This document shows, piece by piece, positions 1-6,690 of a stretch of DNA of 12,376 nucleotides. Source of the stretch: DATBMY01 sp036554605. GTDB taxonomy: Bacteria > Acidobacteriota > Blastocatellia > UBA7656. The position numbers were made by a program, and so were the translations under genes. The stretch lies in the NCBI GenBank assembly GCA_036554605.1, contig DATBMY010000163.1:1-12376 (forward strand), in the 5' to 3' direction. Every line of letters starts with the position of its first letter. The first letter of the stretch is position 1. A model generated the notes under the pieces. It was not told the DNA's origin and ran no database searches. It worked only from the letters and a program-made list of their open reading frames with translations.

Positions 1-195
1 GTGATGGCGACCGAAGGGATTATCTTTATTACATACCTCGCGCTGATACTCTTTTTCCCGGCCGCCGACTCGAAGATTTTTACGATACTCTTCGTCTTAG
101 CGGTGCTTCTACCGATTCTCTTCTATCGCCACGCGCGAAGCCTCTGGTTGAGTTTCGACTATTTGATCGACCCTCCCGAAAGCGACCCGGCGTGA
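1..195 (+). CDS. DUF983-type membrane protein, C-terminal part only
   Basis: Sixty-four residues are visible and the reading frame is open to the left edge, so this is most likely the 3' end of a longer gene; the GTG/ATG codons at bases 1-6 are probably internal. The visible part has two hydrophobic segments (about residues 6-19 and 26-42), then a short polar tail. The ending, with 'FYRHARSLWLSFDYLIDP', resembles what I recall of DUF983 proteins, which carry an N-terminal zinc-ribbon-like CxxC region followed by two membrane helices and end in a similar R-x-LW-x-x-FD motif. The N-terminal part is outside the window, so the family call rests on the tail alone. No function is established for the family as far as I know. 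It is followed by a weak hairpin and 201 bases without a gene. Confidence 0.55.
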   Translation: MMATEGIIFITYLALILFFPAADSKIFTILFVLAVLLPILFYRHARSLWLSFDYLIDPPESDPA

Positions 196-226
196 GCCCG
201 GTCGATTTAGCCCGGCTCGTTGTATT

Positions 227-243
227 AGACGGCGCGCGTCTTT
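227..243 (+). terminator. Weak hairpin after the DUF983-type gene
   Basis: AGACG (227-231) pairs with CGTCT (237-241) around the five-base loop GCGCG and is followed by only two more T residues. It lies 32 bases after the stop codon of the upstream gene. The stem is short and the T-run poor, so it is at best a weak terminator. Confidence 0.25.
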
Positions 244-270
244 ACCTCGCACCGTTCTTTAATCTATAAT
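241..270 (+). promoter_or_regulatory. Candidate sigma70-type promoter for the exported protein gene
   Basis: A perfect TATAAT at 265-270 is preceded, 18 bases upstream, by TTTACC (241-246), which matches four of six bases of TTGACA. Transcription would start near 277, giving a leader of about 120 bases before the ATG at 397. The -10 is strong and the -35 is weak. The -35 overlaps the tail of the hairpin at 227-243. The rest of 196-396 shows no gene and no other clear structure. Confidence 0.4.
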
Positions 271-382
271 GCGACCACCAAAGGCCCAATAATCAGGCGA
301 ATAGCAGGTAAATTCTGTTCTGCCCCTTTGCCTAATGCTGGAAGTGTGCGTGTGCCGGCCCCTGGGTACTTTCTTGTAAAAC

Positions 383-391
383 GGAGAGAGG
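383..391 (+). promoter_or_regulatory. Ribosome binding site that decides the start at 397
   Basis: The purine-rich GGAGAGAGG ends five bases before the ATG at 397. The in-frame ATG at 328 has no such site and would place 23 residues ahead of an otherwise normal signal peptide, so 397 is preferred. Confidence 0.7.
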
Positions 392-396
392 TCGTC

Positions 397-3207
397 ATGT
401 ATTTCGAATCCAGTCCCTCGCTCAGGCCAAAAAGGCTGCGAGCATTCTCGCTCATCGCAATATTAATCGCATTCACCTCCACTAATCTTTTTCCCGTAGC
501 GAGCGCGCGGCTTGACGCGAGTCGCGGCCAATCAGATTTTTCCGCCGCCGCGGCTGACACATGCGCGGAGGCGACGGTAATAAATCCCGCGTCGCTCCCT
601 TTCACCGAAAACGCTACGACCGTGGCGGCGGCTAACGACATCGATCCCGGCGCGGGATGTGCCTCCGGGCTTGGCCCTGATGTCGTTTACTCATTCACCC
701 CTTCGGCGAGCGATACTTACACCATCGGCGCAACCCCTCTCGATCAGGTATTCGACATCAGCCTCTACGTTGTGACCGATTGCGCGAACGCGGCCGGAAC
801 CTGTGTCGCGGGCTCCAACGCCAGGGGGTCGGGCAAAGGCGAGTCCGTCTCGGTGCCGCTCGCCGCCGGCACGCGCTATTTCATCGTGGTCGACAGCCCG
901 CAAGCAACATCGCAGGGCGGATTCAGTTTCTCTATAAGGCGAGGAGTCCCGGCCAACGATAATTGCGCGTCGCCCGCGATCATCGAATCGAATCGTCTGC
1001 CGTTCTCGGCAACCGGTAGCACATTCGGCGCGGCGAACGATCTAATCCCCTCGGTGCCTTGCGTGCGCTCGGCCCAATCGGGCACCGGGCCTGACGTCAT
1101 ATACCAGTTCACCTCGCCCGATAGCCAGAACTATGACATAGCCGTCACGCCGGTCGGCAATTTCGATTTATCCGTCTATATCGTCACCAACTGCGCGAGC
1201 CTGGCCGGCTGCACAAGCTCCGATTTTGGCGGCGGCGGCGAGGGTGAAAGCCTTCGCAGAAACCTGACCGAAGGCATTACCTACTTTATCGTAGTCGATG
1301 GGTTCCAGGGCGACGCCGGTAACTTTTCCATATCGCTCGTGCCGACGATCATACGCACGCCGGCCGCCCCATCTGATCTGGTGGCCCGCGCCGTCTCTTC
1401 GACGCAGATAGACCTGACGTGGACCGATAACTCCGACAACGAGCAGGGCTTCAGGATCGAGCGAAGCCTCGACGGCCAGAACTTCGCCGAGATAGCCTCG
1501 GTCGGGCCGAACATGAATTCATTCAGCGACACGGGGCTGTCGCAGGGCACGACCTTCTTTTATCGAGTATTCGCCTTTAACGCCTTTGGCAACTCGGACG
1601 CGTCGAACGTAGCCGGAGACACTACGCCCGGCCCGCCAATTCCGGTCTTTCCCGTTATCTCGCTCGATCCGGCTTCGATTGATTTCGGCTCGGTGCGCGC
1701 CACACAAACCGCGACGAGAACAATCACTATCCGGAACGCGGGCGGGTCCGACCTCGTGATCTCGGCAATCACCGATCCGGCGAGCCCGTTCTCAATTGTC
1801 GACAGACCAGGCCTGCCGCTGACGATTGCGCCGGGCGATATGAGCGAGCTTATGGTGCGATTCTCGCCGCAGCTGGCTATAAGGTCGGTCGGCTCGTTCG
1901 CGATTCAAAGCAACGATCCGACGAACCCGTTTGCGGTCGTCAATCTCGAAGGCACGGGCACGGGCGCTCCGGTGTCGAATCTCGACGTCACGCCGGCGCT
2001 CGCTGATTTTCAGAGCGGGTCTTCCTCCACGCCGTTTGTTATAAGAAACACGGGCGACGCGGATCTGATAGTTTCGAGCATAACGAGGCCGGTCGCTCCA
2101 TTCACTCTCTCGGGCGTGCCCGTGCTGCCGGTGATTATCAAGCCGGGCGAGCAGGTCGTCATGACGCTCAGCTTCTCGCCGACTCAGCCCGGCGTCTTCT
2201 CAAGCTCGATCACGGTCGTAAGCAACGACCCCGACGCATTGCTCTTCTTCATCCCGGTCCGCGGAACGAGCACGCCGCAGGCCGAGTTGTTGAAGCTTCG
2301 CGCGCCGACGCAGTTTACGGCGATAATCGGGCAGGCAAACACGATGAACGTAATCGCGGTAAACGGGACCAACAGCGACATAAGGCTTTCGGCCACTTCG
2401 GTCCCGGGCGGAGTCTTCACCGACCGGGGCAACGGGCGCGGCGATCTTCTGCTTACACCGCAGAGCGCTTCGCGAACCACGTTGCAGGTCATGTTCACCG
2501 CCACCGATTCAGCCAACCGCAGCAAGTCGCTTCAGAGCTTTATTACGGTAGTTCCGTCCGGAGACACCTGGCGCGTTCAAGTGCGCTTTGTCGCTCCGGA
2601 GGTTGCTTCCAATGCTCCGACCGATGTCGTGGCGCTCAATCAAAACTTCGCCTCGCTCACCTCCGCGCCGGAATCTTTTGAATCCGCCGAAGCCGAAGGG
2701 TTCAACCCGGCGGTGGCTCCCGGGCTTGTCGGCTACGTTATATACCGGTCCGACACGCGAGGGGCGGGGGTGGCGCTCGGCAACATCGCCGGCATTGCGC
2801 CCGCGACGGCTACATCATTCGCCGATGCGATCCCCACGCCGGGCGGCAATTCGATTGCCCAGCCCTTTTTCTACAGAGTAACGGCGCTCTACCAGACGGG
2901 CACTGAAAGCACGGCCTCAAACGAAAGCTCTACCGAGCCGAGGCTCGTATCGCTCCAGTTCGCCAGCAAGCGGCTTCGCTTCCGAGCCGCCGACTCAAAC
3001 GTAGAGGCGGGCGCGGTGCTTATAGTCGACGGCGTCCAGACCTTCGTGCTTGAGCGCAGCGGCGACTTTATACAGGTCGGCAAGAAGACTCGCGGCACGC
3101 CGGGCAACCTGCGCATCAGGGATGTCTTGACGCGCGGCGTTGCGCGCGCGCTTCAAGTGCGCAACCCGCACGGACCGCCTTCGCAGGTTGTCTCTTTCAC
3201 TCGCTAA
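397..3207 (+). CDS. Exported multidomain protein with PPC-like, fibronectin III and choice-of-anchor-D domains
   Basis: The 936-residue protein starts with a basic signal peptide (about 1-37, hydrophobic core then VASA) and is probably secreted or periplasmic. Domain order by eye: two related PPC-like beta-domains (about 55-182 and 188-316), each with four cysteines in matching places and a 'YFIVVD' strand near the end; fibronectin III (about 323-410, 'IDLTWTDNS', 'FFYRVFAFN'); two ASH/choice-of-anchor-D domains (about 421-520 and 528-624, with 'IDFGSV', 'SNDP', 'GTGT'); an Ig-like region (about 631-720); a second, divergent fibronectin-like region (about 725-849, 'GYVIYRSD', 'FFYRVTALY'); and a C-terminal beta-rich module (about 850-936, 'VLIVDG', 'LQVRNPHG', ending SFTR). 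I see no catalytic motif or sortase, Por or autotransporter sorting signal. The role is unknown; adhesion, matrix or carbohydrate binding would be an inference from domain type only. It is transcribed alone and ends in a strong hairpin facing the next gene. Confidence 0.85.
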   Translation: MYFESSPSLRPKRLRAFSLIAILIAFTSTNLFPVASARLDASRGQSDFSAAAADTCAEATVINPASLPFTENATTVAAANDIDPGAGCASGLGPDVVYSFTPSASDTYTIGATPLDQVFDISLYVVTDCANAAGTCVAGSNARGSGKGESVSVPLAAGTRYFIVVDSPQATSQGGFSFSIRRGVPANDNCASPAIIESNRLPFSATGSTFGAANDLIPSVPCVRSAQSGTGPDVIYQFTSPDSQNYDIAVTPVGNFDLSVYIVTNCASLAGCTSSDFGGGGEGESLRRNLTEGITYFIVVDGFQGDAGNFSISLVPTIIRTPAAPSDLVARAVSSTQIDLTWTDNSDNEQGFRIERSLDGQNFAEIASVGPNMNSFSDTGLSQGTTFFYRVFAFNAFGNSDASNVAGDTTPGPPIPVFPVISLDPASIDFGSVRATQTATRTITIRNAGGSDLVISAITDPASPFSIVDRPGLPLTIAPGDMSELMVRFSPQLAIRSVGSFAIQSNDPTNPFAVVNLEGTGTGAPVSNLDVTPALADFQSGSSSTPFVIRNTGDADLIVSSITRPVAPFTLSGVPVLPVIIKPGEQVVMTLSFSPTQPGVFSSSITVVSNDPDALLFFIPVRGTSTPQAELLKLRAPTQFTAIIGQANTMNVIAVNGTNSDIRLSATSVPGGVFTDRGNGRGDLLLTPQSASRTTLQVMFTATDSANRSKSLQSFITVVPSGDTWRVQVRFVAPEVASNAPTDVVALNQNFASLTSAPESFESAEAEGFNPAVAPGLVGYVIYRSDTRGAGVALGNIAGIAPATATSFADAIPTPGGNSIAQPFFYRVTALYQTGTESTASNESSTEPRLVSLQFASKRLRFRAADSNVEAGAVLIVDGVQTFVLERSGDFIQVGKKTRGTPGNLRIRDVLTRGVARALQVRNPHGPPSQVVSFTR

Positions 3208-3250
3208 AAGAAAGGGGCGCGCGGCTTGAAGTCCGCGCGCCCTCTCTTTC
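3207..3250. terminator. Bidirectional terminator between convergent genes
   Basis: A perfect ten-base-pair GC-rich stem (3215-3224 with 3233-3242, loop of eight) is lengthened by five pairs (3210-3214 with 3246-3250) after a three-base bulge. The left flank is A-rich (3206-3213) and the right flank is pyrimidine-rich, so the stem is followed by T-rich sequence when read on the minus strand and by CT-rich sequence on the plus strand. It begins at the stop codon of the plus gene and lies 36 bases beyond the stop of the minus gene. Confidence 0.7.
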
Positions 3251-3286
3251 CTAGACGTTTGACACCTTCGCGCAATAACGATCCGG

Positions 3287-4387
3287 TTACCTTTGCAAGA
3301 TTACATCATATGCCCATCGACCCGGTTGGTTGCCTCCTGAGCCATATACCTTTGCCCTGTACCGGAAGAGATTTCCGTACCTGTCTTGTTGTCGTGATTC
3401 TTTATAGTCGAGGCTGATTGAGGTAATACCGAATTCCCACAAAGAGTGTGACTCCGCGGGCTCTGAAATCCCGTCATGATTGATATCACGCCAGAGCAGC
3501 AGGGATGAGAATATTGCGTCCCTGCTATCGATCACCCCATCAGCGTTACCCCCATTAGCAGGCTTATCATATTCGGCGAGTGCAAGGAATCCGTTGGGAC
3601 TGGATGACTGCGGTTGCTGCGTAAAGTTACCGAATAGCTCTTTGCCGTTATCTATCGATTCGTTACCATCCCTGTCTAATCCAAGCCATGCATCATCAGA
3701 CCCCATTCTGGTCCAGGCGGTTCTAGCCAGTATTCCATCACCATTTAAGTCAAACCTCACGCCACCAGCTACATCGGTAAGATCAAATCCATCACCCAGA
3801 GTATCTATCACTATCGGGGTATAACAACAGATCGACATAAGCGGATCACCTGCCGGCGCGCCGATAGGATCGCAGAAGACTCCCGAGCAAGGATCGTTAG
3901 AATCGCCGGGGCTTTCGGCAATTTGACTTTGCACCGTTATATTCACATCTCTTGTTAGTGGCGCTGTTATCGTCGCATTCGTAGCCGAGACAAGCACGAA
4001 TTGGCTGCTGATCATTCCTGTTTTTATATTGCCCGTATTAGTTGTGAGAGTAAAAGTAAACTCTGTCGCTACACCACCTCCCAACAAGGGCAGCTCTCGT
4101 CTCCGATTGTGAGATACCGTGTAACCAATGTTCATGGGGTTAGATAACTCAATAAAATCAACAGTCGCGGTTGCGGAAGAAGGCACATCGGCTGACGTTG
4201 CGACTGAAACTGTAAACGTGGCAGAGTCGGCGGAGGCGTAAATAGCAATTTTACTCTGACTTGTAAGGCCGAGCTTAACTGTCCCGGCGAATGACATCGA
4301 ATAAACAGACTTTCCCGGCTGTGGCTGGATAAAGATAAGCGCAAGGACACAAAGGATGCCTAGACATTTGGAAACTTTCTTTTTCAT
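3287..4387 (-). CDS. Exported protein with EF-hand-like calcium-binding C-terminal domain
   Basis: The 366-residue protein has a signal peptide (about 1-28: MKKKVSK, then a hydrophobic stretch to about residue 20). Residues about 30-155 look like a beta-sandwich rich in Ser, Thr, Ala and Val with no family I recognise. A short cysteine-containing link follows (C167, C172, C187, C188). From about 190 the protein matches the calcium-binding region seen in FrpC/RTX-type and many uncharacterised exported proteins: 'IDTLGDGFDLT', then loops DLNGDG (213-218), DRDGNESIDNGKELFG (238-253), NADGVID (281-287) and DINHDGISEPAE (301-312). These Asp/Asn-rich loops are known to hold calcium. The start at 4387 is chosen over the ATG at 4393 because AGGGAGG lies six bases before it but touches the other. 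G+C in sampled lines is roughly 38-53%, against about 60-65% in the cofactor genes, which suggests a different history. The target is unknown. Confidence 0.8.
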   Translation of the reverse strand: MKKKVSKCLGILCVLALIFIQPQPGKSVYSMSFAGTVKLGLTSQSKIAIYASADSATFTVSVATSADVPSSATATVDFIELSNPMNIGYTVSHNRRRELPLLGGGVATEFTFTLTTNTGNIKTGMISSQFVLVSATNATITAPLTRDVNITVQSQIAESPGDSNDPCSGVFCDPIGAPAGDPLMSICCYTPIVIDTLGDGFDLTDVAGGVRFDLNGDGILARTAWTRMGSDDAWLGLDRDGNESIDNGKELFGNFTQQPQSSSPNGFLALAEYDKPANGGNADGVIDSRDAIFSSLLLWRDINHDGISEPAESHSLWEFGITSISLDYKESRQQDRYGNLFRYRAKVYGSGGNQPGRWAYDVILQR

Positions 4388-4393
4388 TTCCAT

Positions 4394-4400
4394 CCTCCCT
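4394..4400 (-). promoter_or_regulatory. Ribosome binding site AGGGAGG for the calcium-binding protein
   Basis: Read on the minus strand, AGGGAGG lies six bases before the ATG at 4387 and directly abuts the alternative ATG at 4393, which makes 4387 the better start. Confidence 0.7.
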
Positions 4401-4464
4401 TGAGCTTTGTTTAGAACGCAGAATCGGAACGGGTAATTGGATCGTCTAGTTTAAACGTGAGCGC

Positions 4465-4493
4465 ATCGTATCAATTATCACAATACCAGTCAA
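4465..4493 (-). promoter_or_regulatory. Candidate sigma70-type promoter for the calcium-binding protein gene
   Basis: On the minus strand TTGACT (4493-4488, five of six matches to TTGACA) is followed after exactly 17 bases by TACGAT (4470-4465, four of six matches to TATAAT). The start of transcription would fall near 4458, giving a leader of about 70 bases. A perfect TATAAT also occurs on this strand at 4518-4513, inside an 11-base palindrome (4510-4520), but without a recognisable -35. A separate promoter fits a gene transcribed apart from the upstream coaX operon. Confidence 0.5.
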
Positions 4494-4531
4494 CGAGAAA
4501 CCCTTTTAAGTTATTATAACGCTTCTCTTTT

Positions 4532-4558
4532 CACCGGGACCGGCATCAACGCCGGGTG
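4532..4558 (-). terminator. Weak hairpin after coaX
   Basis: CCGGC (4540-4544) pairs with GCCGG (4551-4555) around a six-base loop, and CACC/GGTG can add pairs outside a bulge. It lies about 17 bases past the coaX stop. There is no T-run after it on the minus strand, so it would be a poor intrinsic terminator; some read-through into 3287-4387 is possible. The rest of 4388-4574 holds no gene. Confidence 0.3.
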
Positions 4559-4574
4559 GCCTTCGAATGATGCG

Positions 4575-5345
4575 TCATTGGCCTGGTGAGTTTCGCTCGT
4601 AGATCATCCTCAGACCTTCGAGCGTCAGGTCGGCGTCGACTTTCTCTATGAGCCGCGAGCCGCGGCTTATGAGCGGAGCGAGCCCGCCCGTCGCTATCAC
4701 GCGGGTGCCCGCCCCAAGCTCTTCGATCATCTTTTCGAGCACCCCGTCGACGAGCCCTACATTTCCATAATAAAGGCCCGACTGAATTGACCCGTTAGGG
4801 TTGGTGCCGATTATCTTATCGGGGCGTCGTATGTCGGTCTTGCGGAGCCTCGCGGCGCGCTGGAAGAGCGCCTCGGCAGCTATATTAATGCCGGGGCAGA
4901 TCACCCCGCCGATGTACTCGCCAGCCTTCGATATCGCGTCGAATGTCGTAGCCGTTCCGAAGTCGACCGCGATGCAAGGGCCCCCGTACCTGGCGAACGC
5001 CGCGACCGCGTTTACTATCCTGTCCGCGCCTACTTCCGCCGGGTCTTCATACAAGACGGCCATTCCCGAATTGGCCGCGCTGACGAAGAGCGGCCGCAAC
5101 CCGAAATAGCTCTCGGCCATTTTGTTGAGCGTGAAATCGAGCGGCGGGACGACCGATGAGATGGCCATGTCGGTAATCGAGGAAGACTCCAATCCCGCGA
5201 GCAGAAGCAGCGTGCGGCAGAGTATGCCGTATTCGTCTACGGTGCGCTGTCGCTCGCTTGTGAGCCGCCAGCTATGGCGAAGCTCCGCGCCGTCATATAC
5301 GCCGAGCGTGGTATTCGTATTGCCTACGTCGAGGACCAGTAACAT
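4575..5345 (-). CDS. coaX: Type III pantothenate kinase
   Basis: The enzyme phosphorylates pantothenate, using ATP, in the first step of coenzyme A synthesis in the cytoplasm. The 256-residue length is normal for CoaX. It belongs to the ASKHA (actin/hexokinase-like) fold: the N-terminal phosphate loop DVGNTNT (6-12), the GADRIVN motif (106-112) that shapes the pantothenate site, DFGTATTFD (128-136) as the second nucleotide motif, GGVICPG (146-152) and TGG (219-221) are all present. Known type III enzymes need a monovalent cation and are not inhibited by coenzyme A, so this step is probably not feedback-controlled in the usual CoaA way. The ATG at 5345 is preferred to an in-frame GTG at 5357 because GGGTGAG lies seven bases before it and the product then begins just before the first motif. 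It follows birA by 26 bases and is the last gene of the cofactor operon. Confidence 0.95.
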   Translation of the reverse strand: MLLVLDVGNTNTTLGVYDGAELRHSWRLTSERQRTVDEYGILCRTLLLLAGLESSSITDMAISSVVPPLDFTLNKMAESYFGLRPLFVSAANSGMAVLYEDPAEVGADRIVNAVAAFARYGGPCIAVDFGTATTFDAISKAGEYIGGVICPGINIAAEALFQRAARLRKTDIRRPDKIIGTNPNGSIQSGLYYGNVGLVDGVLEKMIEELGAGTRVIATGGLAPLISRGSRLIEKVDADLTLEGLRMIYERNSPGQ

Positions 5346-5371
5346 AGCAAAGCTCACCCGAGATGGTCTGA

Positions 5372-6118
5372 TCAGTCATCGCCCGCGCGCAGGCTGACTT
5401 CGCCAGATACTATCTCGCGCCGCTCGCCGTTGCCAAGCTCAAGCACGAGAGCGCCGGCGCTCGTTATCCCGCGCGTCACTCCCTCTATCGTCACGCCGCC
5501 CGAAAGCACGCGAACCTCGCGGCCATGCGCATAGCTTGAAAGCTGCTCCCATCTGGCCAGGACTTCCGCGGGTCTTCGGGCCGCGGCCCTGTACCAGCCA
5601 TCCAATCGCCCGAGGAGCGGCCCGGCGAACTCATCCGCCGTGACGCGCCGGTCGCTCTCTAAAAGCAGCGATGTTGCCGTATGTTTGATCTCTTCGGGGA
5701 AGACCCGCTGGCCGAGGTTTACACCTATGCCCATGACGGCATAAGCGATTTCGCCACTCTCAATGGCCGATTCGACGAGTATACCGCAAATCTTTTTTCC
5801 CGAGGCCAGCACGTCGTTGGGCCATTTGATGTCGGGGGCAATATTGAAATCGAGCGCGAGCGTCTCGGCCACCGCGACGGCGGCGGCGAGCGTAATTATT
5901 GCCGCCCGGCCGGGCGCAAGCTCTGGCCTGAGTATTACCGAGAGATAAAGCCCTTCGCCCGCGGGCGACGACCAGGACCGGCCCTGACGGCCGCGCCCGG
6001 CGGTCTGTTCGTACGCGATTATGGCGACGCCTTCTTCAGCGCCGGCCGCGGCCATCTCGCGCGCAAGCTCATTTGTCGAAGGAAGCAGATCGTATTTGAG
6101 AAGTGTTGAGCCAAGCAT
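5372..6118 (-). CDS. birA: Biotin--[acetyl-CoA-carboxylase] ligase, non-regulatory type
   Basis: This enzyme activates biotin as biotinyl-AMP and attaches it to the carrier lysine of biotin-dependent carboxylases such as acetyl-CoA carboxylase. The 248-residue protein has the expected motifs: STNELA (14-19), the biotin/AMP loop GRGRQGR (41-47), KWPNDV (98-103), GKKICGILVE (107-116) and GIGVN (130-134). A small C-terminal BPL domain occupies about 195-246. It has no N-terminal winged-helix DNA-binding domain, so it is a group I ligase and should not act as the biotin operon repressor that BirA is in Escherichia coli. The ATG at 6118 is the first possible start near STNELA, but no clear ribosome binding site precedes it, because the bases just upstream belong to a repeat element (6121-6239). 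It follows the hypothetical gene and precedes coaX by 26 bases, a common pairing of cofactor genes. Confidence 0.93.
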   Translation of the reverse strand: MLGSTLLKYDLLPSTNELAREMAAAGAEEGVAIIAYEQTAGRGRQGRSWSSPAGEGLYLSVILRPELAPGRAAIITLAAAVAVAETLALDFNIAPDIKWPNDVLASGKKICGILVESAIESGEIAYAVMGIGVNLGQRVFPEEIKHTATSLLLESDRRVTADEFAGPLLGRLDGWYRAAARRPAEVLARWEQLSSYAHGREVRVLSGGVTIEGVTRGITSAGALVLELGNGERREIVSGEVSLRAGDD

Positions 6119-6120
6119 GT

Positions 6121-6239
6121 CAGTGGTCAGGAATCGGAGGTCAGGGGTCGGAGTATTCGATATTTCTAATCTGCCAGTTCAAATTTCAGATACTAGCTCG
6201 CGGACAATTCCCGAGCCCCGGCACCTGACCTCCGACCTC
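6121..6239. repeat. Heptamer-type inverted repeat element between the hypothetical gene and birA
   Basis: A perfect 12-base inverted repeat, TCGGAGGTCAGG (6134-6145) against CCTGACCTCCGA (6224-6235), encloses 78 AT-richer bases. The left arm also contains a tandem duplication of a 14-base unit with two mismatches (GGTCAGGAATCGGA at 6125-6138, GGTCAGGGGTCGGA at 6139-6152). The element fills almost exactly the 124 bases between the stop codon at 6243 and the birA start at 6118. Such GGTCAGG/TGACC strings are, from memory, common dispersed intergenic repeats in several phyla. No coding potential was seen. Confidence 0.65.
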
Positions 6240-6242
6240 TAG

Positions 6243-6647
6243 CTAATCTCGCGTGGCGAGCTCGACAAACCGGTTTGTGGCGTTAAGCGCCGATTTGACC
6301 GCCGAGTCGAGCGGGGTTCCGGCTATCTGGCAGCTGCCGAATACCTGCACTTCGCGCCCCTCGAACTTTACGTCAACAAGCACCGCGATCAGGTTCTTGC
6401 CCAGCGCGTTCACGTGATCGATATCGGCAAGCGAACATTCGAAGCGATTATCGACGGCTTGCTCGACCGCCTTCAAAGTGGCTTCGGCAGCCGCTTTCAG
6501 AGCTTCGATCCCCTCGCCTGCGTATGGGGCGGTCTCTTCGATGACCCGCTCGCCAAAGCTGAAGCTCAAGCGCAGGCGTCGAGCCCCAGCCGCTTCGCCA
6601 CTCTCCTCGACGTGATCGAACCTGAGTCTCTTTTGAGAGGTTGTCAT
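6243..6647 (-). CDS. Conserved hypothetical protein of the cofactor operon
   Basis: This 134-residue soluble protein has no signal peptide or membrane segment, and I cannot name its function. By eye it has an N-terminal strand region (about 7-40), a helix AAAEATLKAV (52-61), strands at about 68-79 and 86-104, and a C-terminal helix 'SAVKSALNATNR' (115-126). The order 'A-x-ATL-x-AV ... strand ... strand ... GSC/GSA ... A-x-x-x-A-L-x-A-T-N-R' is like small uncharacterised proteins I recall from actinobacteria and others, and loosely like the dimerisation domain of 2-isopropylmalate synthase LeuA; neither link was tested. It lies 43 bases after nadC and is followed by the repeat element before birA, so it is probably co-transcribed with them. 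No good ribosome binding site precedes the ATG at 6647, so the start is less certain. Third-position G/C bias and good spacing support it as a real gene. Confidence 0.7.
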   Translation of the reverse strand: MTTSQKRLRFDHVEESGEAAGARRLRLSFSFGERVIEETAPYAGEGIEALKAAAEATLKAVEQAVDNRFECSLADIDHVNALGKNLIAVLVDVKFEGREVQVFGSCQIAGTPLDSAVKSALNATNRFVELATRD

Positions 6648-6690
6648 AGGTTTTTCAGCTTCTATTCTATTCTCGGTGAATCGGGTAACT

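Noticed and set aside
328..396. The ATG at 328 as start of the large exported protein.
   Set aside because: It lacks a ribosome binding site and would add 23 residues before a normal signal peptide; the ATG at 397 has GGAGAGAGG five bases upstream.
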